A stretch of 64,000 bases of DNA, taken from positions 310,001 to 374,000 of the forward strand of contig NZ_JAUSSK010000004.1 of NCBI RefSeq assembly GCF_030812295.1, in the 5' to 3' direction. The notes under the pieces were generated by a model, which saw only the letters and a program-made list of their open reading frames with translations, did no database searches and was not told where the DNA came from. Position numbers and translations under genes: made by a program. The stretch comes from Luteibacter jiangsuensis. Its GTDB lineage: Bacteria > Pseudomonadota > Gammaproteobacteria > Xanthomonadales > Rhodanobacteraceae. Positions 35,852-45,808 of the stretch are shown one piece after another. Position 1 is the stretch's first letter. Each line of letters opens with the position of its first letter.

Positions 35852-36577
35852 ATGGCACACGACGACGACACACCGGGCGACGCCCCGTTCCACCGCCGCA
35901 TCCGCAGCTTCGTACTGCGTGAGGGTCGCATGACCCCGGCGCAGCAGCGCGCGTTCGACGATCACTGGGCACGCTTCGGTCTCGACTACACGGGCCATGA
36001 GCGCGACCTCGACGCCACCTTCGGCCGACACGCGCCGCGCGTGCTCGAGATCGGTTTCGGCAACGGCGAAGCCTTGGCATGGGCGAGCGAACACGATCTC
36101 GCGCGCGACTACATCGGCGTCGAAGTACACGGCCCCGGCGTCGGCCGCCTGATGAACGCGCTGGCCGCGCGCGATGCGTCCAACGTGCGCCTGTACAAGC
36201 ACGACGCCGTCGAGGTACTGGAAAACGAGATCCCCGCGGGCAGCTTGTCCGAGGTACGCATCTGGTTCCCCGATCCCTGGCACAAGAAGCGTCACAACAA
36301 GCGTCGCCTCGTGCAACCCGCCTTCGTGGCGTTGCTCGCATCGCGCATGGCACCCGGCGGTTTGCTGCATCTGGCCACCGATTGGGAAGCCTACGCGGAG
36401 CACATGCGCGAGACGATGGAAGCCGCCGATGGCTGGCGCAATCGCGTCGGGCCGGGCGAAGCCGCGGAGCGTCCGGCATGGCGCATCGAGACGCACTTCG
36501 AGCGCAGGGGCACGCGACTCGGTCATGGCGTATGGGATTACCTATACGAATGGATAGGCGCGACGACGGCCTCTTGA
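35852..36577 (+). CDS. trmB: tRNA (guanine-N7-)-methyltransferase
   Basis: 241 residues. SAM-dependent enzyme forming m7G46 in t[21 protein letters not shown] (N-terminal family motif), [13 protein letters not shown] (SAM site), [34 protein letters not shown] (catalytic and tRNA-contact segment, the family hallmark) and [12 protein letters not shown]. Starts 2 nt after the thiG stop, so translation is coupled. Confidence 0.96.
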   Translation: MAHDDDTPGDAPFHRRIRSFVLREGRMTPAQQRAFDDHWARFGLDYTGHERDLDATFGRHAPRVLEIGFGNGEALAWASEHDLARDYIGVEVHGPGVGRLMNALAARDASNVRLYKHDAVEVLENEIPAGSLSEVRIWFPDPWHKKRHNKRRLVQPAFVALLASRMAPGGLLHLATDWEAYAEHMRETMEAADGWRNRVGPGEAAERPAWRIETHFERRGTRLGHGVWDYLYEWIGATTAS

Positions 36578-36624
36578 CCGTCGTCGCGGCATAACATGGA
36601 ACTTCGTGCCCACGGAGTTTCCCC

Positions 36625-38358
36625 ATGTCCATCTCCAACCTTGCCGACCTGATCGCCGAGACCCTCGAAGAAGCCGGTATCCGTCGTATCTACGGCGTGG
36701 TGGGCGACAGCCTCAATGCCATCACCGATTCGCTGCGCGAGCGGCACCGCATCGACTGGGTGCATGTACGCAACGAAGAGGCTGGCGCATTCGCCGCCGG
36801 CGGCGAATCGCAGCTCACGGGACAACTCGCCGTTTGCGCAGGAAGTTGCGGCCCCGGCAACCTGCACCTGATCAACGGCCTGTTCGACTGCCATCGATCG
36901 CGCACGCCGGTGCTGGCCATCGCCGCGCACATCCCCAGCGCGGAAATCGGCAGCGGGTACTTCCAGGAAACGCATCCGACGGAACTCTTCCGCGAATGCA
37001 GCGTGTATTGCGAAATGGTGTCCGATCCGGCGCAGATGCCCTTCGTGCTCGATGCGGCGATCCGTGCGGCGGTCGGGCAGCGCGGCGTGGCCGTGGTGGT
37101 GATTCCCGGCGACGTGGCCATGCGCGCGTCGCCGGTGAAGAAGGTGACGCCAGCGGCGGGCTTGCTTCCGCCCGCGCCGAAGGTCATCCCGGCCGAGCGC
37201 GAACTCGATGCATTGGCTGCCCTGCTCAACGCCGGCAAGCGCGTCACCCTGCTTTGCGGGCGCGGCACGGCCGGTGCGCACGGCGAACTCATCGCGCTCG
37301 CCGATGCGCTGAAATCACCCATCGTGCATGCGCTCGGCGGCAAGGAATTCGTCGAGTACGACAATCCCTTCGACGTCGGCATGACCGGCCTGATCGGCTT
37401 CAGCTCGGGCTATCACGCGATGGAGGATTGCGACACGCTGCTGATGCTCGGCACCGATTTCCCGTATCGCCAGTTCTACCCGGAGGACGCGAAGATCGCG
37501 CAGGTGGACATTCGTCCCGGCAACATCGGCCGGCGTTGCCGCGTGGACCTGGGCGTGGTCGGCGATGTCGGCGAGACTCTTCGCGCACTGCTTCCGCGCA
37601 TCGAGCCCAAGCGCGTGCGCGGCCATCTCGATCGCTGCCTCGCCCACTACGCCCGCGCCCGCGAGGGCCTGGACGAACTGGCGAGGATCGAGCCCGGCCA
37701 TGACCTGATCCATCCACAGCAGGTGTCCCGCCTGGTCAGTGAATTGGCCGAGGACGATGCCGTGTTCACCTGCGACGTGGGCACGCCCACCGTATGGGCC
37801 GCACGCTACCTGCGCATGAACGGCAAGCGCCGCCTGCTCGGCTCCTTCGTGCACGGCTCCATGGCCAACGCCATGCCCCAGGCCATCGGCGCACAGGCCG
37901 CCTATCCGGGTCGCCAGGTGATCTCGCTGTCCGGCGACGGCGGCTTCTCGATGCTGATGGGCGACTTCATCACCCTGGCCCAGGAAAAGCTGCCGGTGAA
38001 GGTCATCGTGCTCAATAACGGCACGCTCGGCTTCGTCGAACTGGAGATGAAGGCGGCGGGCCTGCTCGAAACCGGCGTGGAATTGCGCAACCCGGACTTC
38101 GCCGCCATGGCCAACGCGATGGGTATCCATGGCCGCCGCGTGACCCGCGCCAGCGACCTGCCCTCGGCCATCGCCGAAGTGCTCTCGCACGAGGGCCCCG
38201 CGCTGCTGGACGTGGTGAGCAACCGCCTGGAGCTGTCCATGCCGCCGAAGATCACCGCGGAGCAGGCGAAGGGCTTCAGCCTGTACGCGCTGAAGGCGGT
38301 GATGAGTGGCCGTGGCGATACGATCGTCGACCTGGCGCTGAGCAACCTCAGCCGATGA
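36625..38358 (+). CDS. poxB: Pyruvate dehydrogenase (quinone), PoxB-like
   Basis: 577 residues, as E. coli PoxB. TPP/FAD flavoenzyme converting pyruvate to acetate and CO2 and passing electrons to membrane quinone. N-terminal [32 protein letters not shown] with the catalytic Glu in [15 protein letters not shown]; central FAD domain ([21 protein letters not shown]); TPP motif [20 protein letters not shown]...VLNN (about 440-470). The C-terminal membrane-binding helix is less obvious. GGAG 8 nt before ATG. It uses the cofactor to which the upstream thiSG genes contribute, though operon linkage across 47 bp is not proven. Confidence 0.92.
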   Translation: MSISNLADLIAETLEEAGIRRIYGVVGDSLNAITDSLRERHRIDWVHVRNEEAGAFAAGGESQLTGQLAVCAGSCGPGNLHLINGLFDCHRSRTPVLAIAAHIPSAEIGSGYFQETHPTELFRECSVYCEMVSDPAQMPFVLDAAIRAAVGQRGVAVVVIPGDVAMRASPVKKVTPAAGLLPPAPKVIPAERELDALAALLNAGKRVTLLCGRGTAGAHGELIALADALKSPIVHALGGKEFVEYDNPFDVGMTGLIGFSSGYHAMEDCDTLLMLGTDFPYRQFYPEDAKIAQVDIRPGNIGRRCRVDLGVVGDVGETLRALLPRIEPKRVRGHLDRCLAHYARAREGLDELARIEPGHDLIHPQQVSRLVSELAEDDAVFTCDVGTPTVWAARYLRMNGKRRLLGSFVHGSMANAMPQAIGAQAAYPGRQVISLSGDGGFSMLMGDFITLAQEKLPVKVIVLNNGTLGFVELEMKAAGLLETGVELRNPDFAAMANAMGIHGRRVTRASDLPSAIAEVLSHEGPALLDVVSNRLELSMPPKITAEQAKGFSLYALKAVMSGRGDTIVDLALSNLSR

Positions 38359-38501
38359 GCGGATAGGAGCCAACGAGGATCGGGAGCCGTCAGCTTCAGC
38401 CGGGAGCCACGCCCAGCGCGTATACTCCTGCGGCAATATCCACAGCCTGGCAAGACCATGCCACCGCACGCCTCAACCGACCGGATCCGGACAGCCGGCT
38501 A

Positions 38502-40343
38502 GTGGCACTGACCCTCACTCCCGAAATGATCCTCGTGCTGGGCCTGGTGGGCTTCACCATGCTCATGCTCGTTCTGGAGTGGATCCGGGCCGACATGGTG
38601 GCCCTGCTGGTGGTGGTCACGATCGGCCTGACCGGGCTGATCCCCGGCGACCAGGTGTTCAACGGCTTCGCCGGCAACGCGGTCATCGCCATCATCGCCA
38701 TCATGATCATGGGCGCGGGCCTGGACCGCGCCGGCGTGCTCAACCTCACCGCCGCCTTCGTCATGCGCATGGCCCGTGGCGTGGAATCGCGCCTGGGCGT
38801 GGTGATCAACAGCGTCACCAGCCTGTTCAGCGCGGTCATTCCCAGCCAGGCGCTGGCCGCGCTGATGATCCCGGTCACCAGCCGCCTGTCCGCGCGCACG
38901 GGCGTGCCGATGTCGCGCCTGTTGCTGCCGATGGCGTTCTGCATCCTCACCGCCACCAACACCACGCTGATCGCCAACTCGCCGCTGATCGTCCTCAACG
39001 ACCTGATCGCCAGCGCGAACAGCAACCTGCCGCCGGGCGCGCACACCATCCCGAAGTTCGGTCTTTTCAGCGTCACGCCCGTGGGCCTGGTGCTGGCGGT
39101 GACCGGCGTGCTGTTCTTCTACTTCTTCACCCGCAAGCTGCTCCCGGAGCGTGAGGACGAACGCCTCAAGGTCACCCCCGGCCGTACCGAGAGCTACTTC
39201 GCCGACACCTACGGCATCGCCGGCGAGACCGCCGAGCTGACCGTCACCGCCGAGAGCCCGCTGGTGGGCATGAGCATCGGCGAGGTGGAGCAACTGCATG
39301 GCGCCCCGCTGATCCTCGCGATCAAGAACGGCAACGAGAGCCGCGTGGCGCCACCCTCGGACCAGATGATCTGGGTGGGCACCGTGCTCGGCGTGCTGGC
39401 CCCGCGCGATGCCATCAACGCCTTCGCCAACAACCAGCTCTGTCGCGTGTCCATGCGCATGCGTCAGCTGGGCGACCAGTTCAACACCACCCGCGCCGGT
39501 ATTTCCGAAGCCGTGGTACCGCCGAGTTCGCGCTTCATCAAGCAGACGGTGGGCGACCTGCGACTGCGCAAGCGCTTCGGTATCTCGGTGCTGGCGGTGA
39601 ACCGCGGCGACGAGGTCTACCGCGAGGACGTGCGTTCCGTGACGCTGCGCGCGGGCGACACCCTCGTGCTGCACAGCAAGTGGCGCGACCTGATGCTGGC
39701 CGAGGAAGACCGCGACATCGTCGTGGTCACCGACATCCCCAAGGAAGAGCAGCGCCCCGGCAAGATCTGGCAGGCGGTGGGCTTCTTCGTGCTGGCCAAG
39801 TGCCTGGCCCTGTTCACCCATCTCGACCTCTCCGTGGCGATGATGACCGGCGCGGTGGGCATGCTGCTCACCGGCGTGCTCAACATGGACGAGGCCTACA
39901 AGGCGATCAACTGGAAGACCATCTTCGTCACCGCCTGCCTCATTCCGCTGGGCTGGTCGATGGATTCCACGGGCACCGCCTCCTGGATCGCCCAGGAAGT
40001 GCTGGCCATCCTCGGCCACGCGCCGCAATGGACGCTGCAGCTCTCCATCGCCGTGCTGACCCTGATGTTCTCGCAGGTGATGTCGAACGTGGGCGCCACG
40101 GTGATGATGGTTCCCATCGCGATCAGCGTGGCGGTCAGCACGGGCGGCAATCCGTCGGCATACGCGCTGATCGTGGCGGTATCGTCGTCGAACACGTTCC
40201 TGCTGCCGTCCGGCCATCCCGCCTTGATGATGGTCGCCGGACCCGGCGGCTACCGCTCGAAGGATTTCCTCCGCGTGGGCCTGCCGCTGACGATCCTGAT
40301 CCTCGCGCTGACGCTGGTGACCATCAATCTGATGTACCGGTAG
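38502..40343 (+). CDS. SLC13/DASS-family permease with two TrkA-C domains
   Basis: 613 residues from GTG 38502. Two halves of membrane helices (residues about 1-220 and 420-613) flank two cytoplasmic RCK_C/TrkA-C domains (about 235-310 and 325-400; GMSIGEVEQLHGAPLILAIKNG, RLRKRFGISVLAVNRGDEVYRE). Family members of this layout move sulfate, di/tricarboxylates or other anions with sodium or protons; TrkA-C domains may sense a nucleotide. ATNTTLIANSPLIVLNDLI and SNVGATVMMVPIAISVAV are the paired SNT-type substrate motifs. Substrate not assignable. Its last 20 nt overlap the convergent Rieske gene. Confidence 0.9.
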   Translation: MALTLTPEMILVLGLVGFTMLMLVLEWIRADMVALLVVVTIGLTGLIPGDQVFNGFAGNAVIAIIAIMIMGAGLDRAGVLNLTAAFVMRMARGVESRLGVVINSVTSLFSAVIPSQALAALMIPVTSRLSARTGVPMSRLLLPMAFCILTATNTTLIANSPLIVLNDLIASANSNLPPGAHTIPKFGLFSVTPVGLVLAVTGVLFFYFFTRKLLPEREDERLKVTPGRTESYFADTYGIAGETAELTVTAESPLVGMSIGEVEQLHGAPLILAIKNGNESRVAPPSDQMIWVGTVLGVLAPRDAINAFANNQLCRVSMRMRQLGDQFNTTRAGISEAVVPPSSRFIKQTVGDLRLRKRFGISVLAVNRGDEVYREDVRSVTLRAGDTLVLHSKWRDLMLAEEDRDIVVVTDIPKEEQRPGKIWQAVGFFVLAKCLALFTHLDLSVAMMTGAVGMLLTGVLNMDEAYKAINWKTIFVTACLIPLGWSMDSTGTASWIAQEVLAILGHAPQWTLQLSIAVLTLMFSQVMSNVGATVMMVPIAISVAVSTGGNPSAYALIVAVSSSNTFLLPSGHPALMMVAGPGGYRSKDFLRVGLPLTILILALTLVTINLMYR

Positions 40344-40701
40344 GGGTTCTCGGTTCTTCAGAGTCGAGGCGTACGGCGCCGTCGAACACCCCTACCGGCA
40401 CGGCCCGCAGGCGGTCTCCCCGGCATGGCCCCGCCGTGCAATCCCCGCTTTCGGCCGTGAAGGTCGCCCCATGAGCGGCGCAGATGATCTGCCCGCTGCG
40501 GACAAGGAATTTCCCGGGGGCGTAGTCCAGTCGCCGGCCCGCGTGCGGGCATACGTTGAAGTAGGCATGAGCCTCGTCGCCGTGCCGGTAGACCAGCAGG
40601 GACTCCACCTCGCCATCGACCAGGGTCTCGATTTCGATGGCATTGCCATCGGGAATGTCCGCCAGCAGGCAGAGAGGAGCGGTGTCGGCGGTAGTAGTCA
40701 T
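40324..40701 (-). CDS. Rieske [2Fe-2S] protein
   Basis: 125 residues. Cluster ligands Cys-X-His (NVCPHAG, about residues 51-53) and Cys-X2-His (CAAHGATF, about 74-77). A stand-alone Rieske ferredoxin-like protein of the NirD/assimilatory type, likely a small electron carrier in the cytoplasm; no oxygenase partner is nearby. 3' end overlaps the SLC13 gene convergently by 20 bp, so the two transcripts are antisense at their tails. Confidence 0.88.
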   Translation of the reverse strand: MTTTADTAPLCLLADIPDGNAIEIETLVDGEVESLLVYRHGDEAHAYFNVCPHAGRRLDYAPGKFLVRSGQIICAAHGATFTAESGDCTAGPCRGDRLRAVPVGVFDGAVRLDSEEPRTPTGTSD

Positions 40702-40781
40702 GGCACTTGTCTATGAGGATCGATTGCCCCAAGGTAAAGAGGCTCGCACGCATGTCATTGTGCCATACGGATTTTTAACCA

Positions 40782-41060
40782 ATGCGCTTCGTCTTCCCAC
40801 CCATCCGCCGTTCGCGTAATCCCCTCGTCCGCGCCCTGTCGCTGGTGCTGGGCCTCGCCGTGGTGGGGGTGCTGCTCGTCTTCGGCGTGGTCGTGCTCGG
40901 CGTCCTGATGGCCGGCGGGCTGGTTTTCCTCGCCGTGCGCCAGTGGAAGCTCGCCCACGGCCGCGCGGCCGGCACGGCGCGGCCCGCCTCGCCGAAAGAC
41001 CCGGACGTGCTGGAAGGCGAGTTCGTGGTGATCCGGCAGAACACGCCCATCCACCACTGA
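40782..41060 (+). CDS. Small membrane protein of unknown function
   Basis: 92 residues. Basic N-terminus (RFVFPPIRRSRNPLVR), then one long or two closely packed hydrophobic helices (ALSLVLGLAVVGVLLVFGVVVLGVLMAGGLVFLAVRQWKLA in about 20-60), and a soluble tail KDPDVLEGEFVVIRQN. The VLEGEF.VI tail is common in small Xanthomonadales inner-membrane proteins. Function unknown; no operon partner is evident. Confidence 0.72.
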   Translation: MRFVFPPIRRSRNPLVRALSLVLGLAVVGVLLVFGVVVLGVLMAGGLVFLAVRQWKLAHGRAAGTARPASPKDPDVLEGEFVVIRQNTPIHH

Positions 41061-41132
41061 TCGGGTCCGCAAGAAGCGGATGGTGACGGGGCGCCGCCCC
41101 GCTTACGCTGGCCTCCCATGAAGGAGGCCACC

Positions 41133-42011
41133 ATGAACTCTCAGGCTTACGCCATGCGTCCCGCCGCCGACGATGCACTCGAACGCGTCCGCGCCGCCCT
41201 GGAGCAGGCCGACGGCGCCACCGATCTCGCCAGCCTCGCCACCATCGCGGGGCTGAGCCCGACCCATCTGCAGCGCGCCTTCCGGCGCCGCTACGGCGTC
41301 AGCCCCGCCGAATACGCCCGCGCCCGCCGGTTCCATCAGCTGCGCGAGGTCCTGCGCGACGGTGCGGCGGTCACCGATGCCGTTTACGAAGCAGGCTTCG
41401 GCTCCGGTAGCCGGGTCTACGAGGAAAGCGACCGCCGCCTTGGCATGACTCCCGCCAGCTACCGGGCCGGGGGCGCCGGCGCCTCGATTCGCTATACCAC
41501 CACGCACACGCCACTGGGCCGACTGCTGGTCGCCACCACCGCGAAGGGCATCTGCTCGGTGACGCTGGGCCAGGACGATCGTGAACTCGAGACGCGTCTG
41601 GCGGAGGAATTTCCCCTTGCCGAGCGGGAACGGGTCGACGAGGGCCGCGAGGAATGGCTCGACGCGGTCATCGCCCGCGTGGCCCACGACCTCGGCTGGA
41701 GCGATCGCGATGCCCCCGCCCTGCCACCGCTGGATGTCGCCGCCACCGCTTTCCAGTGGCGCGTATGGGATGCGCTCACGCGCATTCCCCGTGGCGAGAC
41801 GCTGAGCTACGGCGAACTGGCCGCGGCGCTGGGCGTACCTAAGGCGGCGCGTGCCATCGGTCGCGCCTGTGGCAGCAACAAGCTGGCCCTGCTCGTCCCT
41901 TGTCACCGCATCATCCGCGAGGACGGCAGCCTCGGCGGGTGGCGATGGGGCATGGACATCAAGCAACAACTGCTGGCCACCGAGCGTGCCATGAAAGCCA
42001 CTCAAGGCTGA
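41133..42011 (+). CDS. AraC-type HTH fused to methylated-DNA-cysteine methyltransferase
   Basis: 292 residues; start chosen at 41133 because AAGGAGG (41121-41127) lies 5 nt upstream. Residues about 10-105 form an AraC HTH (DLASLATIAGLSPTHLQRAFRRRYGVSPAEYARARR); residues about 120-292 the alkyltransferase, with acceptor Cys257 in LVPCHRII and FQWRVWDALTRIPRGETLSYGELA before it. It repairs O6-alkylguanine. Compared with Ada it lacks the N-terminal zinc domain (the Cys that takes methylphosphotriester methyl groups), so it cannot be switched on in the Ada manner. Confidence 0.93.
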   Translation: MNSQAYAMRPAADDALERVRAALEQADGATDLASLATIAGLSPTHLQRAFRRRYGVSPAEYARARRFHQLREVLRDGAAVTDAVYEAGFGSGSRVYEESDRRLGMTPASYRAGGAGASIRYTTTHTPLGRLLVATTAKGICSVTLGQDDRELETRLAEEFPLAERERVDEGREEWLDAVIARVAHDLGWSDRDAPALPPLDVAATAFQWRVWDALTRIPRGETLSYGELAAALGVPKAARAIGRACGSNKLALLVPCHRIIREDGSLGGWRWGMDIKQQLLATERAMKATQG

Positions 42012-42106
42012 CCGTCGAACCTTTCGCTACCGTCCGTCCGGCGGCGGCGATATCTTGCGAGATTGCGCCGCACGACGCGGTGCGCTCCCGCCCTGGATCC
42101 CCCCGC

Positions 42107-43021
42107 ATGTCAGACGCCGCCTGTAGCACCAGCCAAGCTCCCGCCTCCGCCCTCAGCGATCCACGCTGGATGGTGCCGCTGTCGCTGTTCGCGCTCTACG
42201 TGATCTGGGGCTCGACCTACCTCGCCATCCGCTATGCGCTGGTGAGCTACCCGCCGTTCCTGCTGGCCGCCATTCGCTTCGCCGTGGCCGGGGTGTTGCT
42301 CTTCGCCGTGCTCCGCCTGCGTGGGGCCGCGCTGCCCACCACGCGCCAGTGGAAGAACGCGGCCATCGTCGGCACCCTGCTGCTCGCCGGCGGCAACGGC
42401 CTGGTCTGCTTCGCCGAACAGACGGTCAGCTCCGGCATCGCCGCCGTGGCGGTGGCGAGCATGCCGCTGTTCGCCGCGCTGTTCGGCGGCATCTATCGCG
42501 AGTGGCCCACACGCGGCGAAACCGCCGGCCTGCTGCTCGGCTTCGTCGGCGTGATCGTGCTGAACCTGGGCGCGGGTCTTTCCGGCTCGCCGCTCGGCGC
42601 CATCGCACTGATCTGCGCGGCGATGGCCTGGGCGTTCGGTTCCGTGTGGTCGAAGCGGCAGGACATGCCGAAGGGACCGATGAACACCGCCGCGCAGATG
42701 CTGTGCGCCAGCGTCTCGCTGACGATCATCGCGCTGCTGCACGGCGAACGCTTTCCGGCGCACCCGGAAACCGGCGCCACGGCCGCCCTCGCCTACCTCG
42801 CGGTGTTCGGTTCGATCATCGCCTTCAGTGCCTATCTTTACGTGCTCAAGACCGTCCGCCCCGCTCTCGCAACGAGCTATGCGTACGTGAATCCGCCGGT
42901 GGCCGTGTTGTTCGGCGTGGCGATGGCCGGCGAGCACGTGGGTCCGTTCGACCTCGGCGGCATGGCGATCATCCTGGTCGGCGTGGGCATCATCACGATG
43001 ATGCGCGTGCGCAAGGCCTGA
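42107..43021 (+). CDS. yedA: EamA-family exporter, YedA-like
   Basis: 304 residues, ten membrane helices in two EamA halves. LFALYVIWGSTYLAIRYALV (helix 1), GGNGLVCFAEQTVSSGIAAV, AWAFGSVWSKR and FGSIIAFSAYLYVLKTVRPA with ALATSYAYVNPPVAVLFG closely follow E. coli YedA throughout. These are drug/metabolite efflux proteins of the inner membrane; the natural substrate is not established. Start ATG at 42107 is followed by a 20-residue cytoplasmic lead-in. Monocistronic. Confidence 0.9.
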   Translation: MSDAACSTSQAPASALSDPRWMVPLSLFALYVIWGSTYLAIRYALVSYPPFLLAAIRFAVAGVLLFAVLRLRGAALPTTRQWKNAAIVGTLLLAGGNGLVCFAEQTVSSGIAAVAVASMPLFAALFGGIYREWPTRGETAGLLLGFVGVIVLNLGAGLSGSPLGAIALICAAMAWAFGSVWSKRQDMPKGPMNTAAQMLCASVSLTIIALLHGERFPAHPETGATAALAYLAVFGSIIAFSAYLYVLKTVRPALATSYAYVNPPVAVLFGVAMAGEHVGPFDLGGMAIILVGVGIITMMRVRKA

Positions 43022-43152
43022 GCGCGGGCGCTTGCATGGGAATGTGACGCAGGTCGCAAGACGGCCCGGCAGCGGGTGTTTTTCAGAATCCTTCGATGTC
43101 CATGCGAGATACGACTCCCTAGGCTGCCCTCCTCGTTCGTGGGAGAGATACG

Positions 43153-43362
43153 ATGGCTGGGGCCGGATCGGCGCGCTTCGCCTGCTCGCGCAGGCTTCGA
43201 TGGTGGATGGCGCGCATGACGACGGTGTTCGGCATCGGCATCGCCGCGCTGGCGGCGTGCCAACCCTTCCGGGAAGGCACGCCCGGCGAGGCTACAACTC
43301 CCTCAACGCCGTCGTCACCGGCACCCGTGCCGCACGCAGGGCTGGGAACAGTCCACCGATGA
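43153..43362 (+). CDS. Possible small lipoprotein
   Basis: 69 codons with a plausible ribosome site (GGGAGAGA) before ATG 43153; ATG 43213 (MTTVFG) would give a more usual signal. GIGIAALAACQPF has a lipobox (LAAC) and is followed by Thr/Pro/Ser-rich residues. Against it, the last 71 nt overlap the 3' end of the convergent permease gene. The rest of the 43022-43291 gap holds nothing else I can see. Confidence 0.3.
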   Translation: MAGAGSARFACSRRLRWWMARMTTVFGIGIAALAACQPFREGTPGEATTPSTPSSPAPVPHAGLGTVHR

Positions 43363-44614
43363 ACCCGATGGCCAGGGCCCACTTGATGCCCGTCCACAGG
43401 AGTTCGCCACTGACGTGGAAACGAAAGACCACCTGGCTGAAGTTCGCCCCCAGTGTGGACGCGGTGTAGCCGTTGAAGACGATCCACACGATGCCCGCAC
43501 CGACGATGCCACCAAGCAGCGCCAGCAGCATCGTCTCCAGCATCACCGATACCACCACGGGCACGCCTCGGAAGCCGATGGCCCGAAGCGTGGCGATCTC
43601 GCGGGCGCGCGCCTGGATGGCGGCGAACATCGTGTTGAGCGCGCCGAATACCGCGCCGATCGCCATGATGACGCCCACCGTGATGCCGACCGCGCGCAGC
43701 ACCTTGGTCAGCCCTTCGGACTGCTTGCCGAAGTACTCGCGAGTCGTCGAGACATCCACCTTCAAGCGAGGGTCCGCCACCAGCGCGGCCTTGAATGCAT
43801 CGAACGCCTTGGGCGAGTCGAGCAGCACGGTCACCGATTGCACGCTGCTGCCCCGGCGATAGGCCGAGGCGACACTCTGCGTGTCACCCCATAGTTCCGA
43901 CTCCAGGGCGTCCTTCGATTCGAAGGCGCCGACGATGGTCCATGTCTGCCCGGCAAGCCGAATGGACTTGCCGACATCGAGGCCTTCGAACTGCGCCTTG
44001 GCGCCCTTGCCGACGATCAACTCGCGCAGCCCCGGCTGGAACTTACGGCCCTCGACGATCTTCACCTGGTCGCGCAGGTTCCAGACGTCCTCGCTCACGC
44101 CACGGATGGGTACGTTCGAGTCGCTGGCGGGATCGCCCTTGCGTGGCAGGTTCGCCACGACCACCAGTTCGCCGGAAGCGATCGGCCTGCCCTTCGCATC
44201 CTTCTTCACACCCGGCGCCTGGATCACCACGTTCGCGCTGTCGCGATCGAGGATCGAATTGAGTTCCGCCTGCGAACCGCCGCGAAGGACGATCGCGGTG
44301 TGCTCGTTGCCCGTGGAGCGCAACGTTTCGGCGAAGCCTTCGCTCATGGCCAGCATCGCCACCAGCACGCCGACCACGCCGGCGATGCCCACGACGACGA
44401 CCGACGACGAACCCAGCCGCTGGGTGACCGTCGCCAGGCCCACCTTGGTCACCTCCCAGGTCTGCCGGCCGCGGCGGGTCAGCGCCATCCACAGTGCGAG
44501 TACCACCGCCAGCGCCACGATGCCCGGCCACGGCAGGGCGATCCATACGGCGAGAAAGACCGCGATCACCAGCAACGTGAGGACGCCGGCACCGAATTTC
44601 TTTGCGGATTTCAT
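43292..44614 (-). CDS. ABC transporter permease, MacB/FtsX type (second)
   Basis: 440 residues. Two N-terminal hydrophobic segments (about 8-45), a third at about 72-92 starting the MacB-like periplasmic domain (to about 310), and the FtsX core with three helices at the end (GVIMAIGAVFGALNTMFAAIQARAREIATLRAIGF, LLALLGGIVGAGIVWIVFNG, ALAIGFIGGLFPALRAARV). It is the last gene of the four-gene operon and pairs with the permease upstream (11-nt gap). The complex probably uses ATP to expel a peptide, lipid or drug via a mechanotransmission mechanism. Confidence 0.9.
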   Translation of the reverse strand: MKSAKKFGAGVLTLLVIAVFLAVWIALPWPGIVALAVVLALWMALTRRGRQTWEVTKVGLATVTQRLGSSSVVVVGIAGVVGVLVAMLAMSEGFAETLRSTGNEHTAIVLRGGSQAELNSILDRDSANVVIQAPGVKKDAKGRPIASGELVVVANLPRKGDPASDSNVPIRGVSEDVWNLRDQVKIVEGRKFQPGLRELIVGKGAKAQFEGLDVGKSIRLAGQTWTIVGAFESKDALESELWGDTQSVASAYRRGSSVQSVTVLLDSPKAFDAFKAALVADPRLKVDVSTTREYFGKQSEGLTKVLRAVGITVGVIMAIGAVFGALNTMFAAIQARAREIATLRAIGFRGVPVVVSVMLETMLLALLGGIVGAGIVWIVFNGYTASTLGANFSQVVFRFHVSGELLWTGIKWALAIGFIGGLFPALRAARVPVTTALREL

Positions 44615-44625
44615 CGTGTGTTCCC

Positions 44626-45792
44626 TCAGCGCCCGGCGAGCGCATCGACAATGTTGAGGCGCATGGCGCGGATGGCGGGCAACAAGCCGACGAGCGCACC
44701 GATGACCAGCATCAGGACGATGCCGAGTATCCAGGTCTGCATGCCGATCGGCGGCAGGTTGAGCATGCCCCCGCTGCCCTTCGCCACGATCGGCACGAGC
44801 ACGCCGGCCAGCGCGAGCCCCAGTACACCGCCGAGCACGAGCAGCAACACGCCCTCCGCCAGCACCATGCAAAGCACACTGCGGCTGGAGAAGCCGATCG
44901 TCTTCAACACCGCGAGTTCGTTGGTCCGTTCGCGGACCGCCTGCGCCATGGTGTTGCCGGTGAGCAGGATCAGGGTGAAGAACACCGCGCCCATGATCGC
45001 CGAGACGATCAGGCCGATATCGCCCAGCTGCTTGGCGAACGAGGCATTGAACGCCTGCTCCGTCTGCGTCTTGGTTTCATGGTCCGAGTTGGCCGACAAG
45101 GCATCGATGGCCTTGGCCACGCGATCCGCCTGGTCGGCCGAGGTCAGCTTCACCACGTACCAGCCCACGGTGGTGCCGACGCTCTGGAACGCGTTCGCAT
45201 CCTCGAAATACTTGTGGTGGAAGAAGAACTGCTGGTCGGTGCCGTTCGCCGCGCCCTTGGCCGGCGTGTAGATGCCGACGATGTCGAACGGCCAGGTCTT
45301 GTCGCCATTGCGCTGCGGGAAGATCGTGGATTGCAGCGGAACCTTGTCGCCCACCTTCCAGCCGAAGCGCTTCGCCAACGCCTCGCCCACGATCGCACCG
45401 GTTCGTGTCGCCTCGTACGCCTTGCGCTGCTCCGGCGGAAGCACGATCTCGTGGTAGATATCGAGGTAGTTGTCGCTCACCGCGAAACTGAGCACGAAGT
45501 TCTTCGGGTCCTGGTAGATGCCGCCGAACCAGTTGGCATGACCCACCGACTTCACGCCGGGGACGGCCTGCATGCGCGTGGCGAGGCTGGCCGGAAGCGA
45601 CTGGATGATGGAATAGCGCGAGGTGGTGATGAGGCGGTCGACGCCGATCACGCTGCCGCCCGAGGAAAACGCCGCACGCGTCGCATCGAGCATGCCGAAC
45701 AGAAGGAACGCGGCGAGGATCGAGATCAGCGTGAAGAAAGTCCGGGCCTTGCGCCGGAACAGCGCGGCCCAGATGAGGTGCAGGTATTTCAT
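44626..45792 (-). CDS. ABC transporter permease, MacB/FtsX type (first)
   Basis: 388 residues: helix 1 (about 18-38), MacB_PCD periplasmic domain (40-250; YSIIQSLPASLATRMQAVPGVKSVGHANW), then FtsX helices (VSAIMGAVFFTLILLTGNTMAQAVRERTNELAVLKTIGF, LAEGVLLLVLGGVLGLALAG and the last near 355-380). The VRERTNELAVLKTIGF segment is the coupling loop to the ATPase. A 16-nt gap separates it from the ATPase gene. Two different permeases indicate a heterodimer, unlike the MacB homodimer. Confidence 0.92.
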   Translation of the reverse strand: MKYLHLIWAALFRRKARTFFTLISILAAFLLFGMLDATRAAFSSGGSVIGVDRLITTSRYSIIQSLPASLATRMQAVPGVKSVGHANWFGGIYQDPKNFVLSFAVSDNYLDIYHEIVLPPEQRKAYEATRTGAIVGEALAKRFGWKVGDKVPLQSTIFPQRNGDKTWPFDIVGIYTPAKGAANGTDQQFFFHHKYFEDANAFQSVGTTVGWYVVKLTSADQADRVAKAIDALSANSDHETKTQTEQAFNASFAKQLGDIGLIVSAIMGAVFFTLILLTGNTMAQAVRERTNELAVLKTIGFSSRSVLCMVLAEGVLLLVLGGVLGLALAGVLVPIVAKGSGGMLNLPPIGMQTWILGIVLMLVIGALVGLLPAIRAMRLNIVDALAGR

Positions 45793-45808
45793 GCCGGCAT
45801 CCTCCGCG

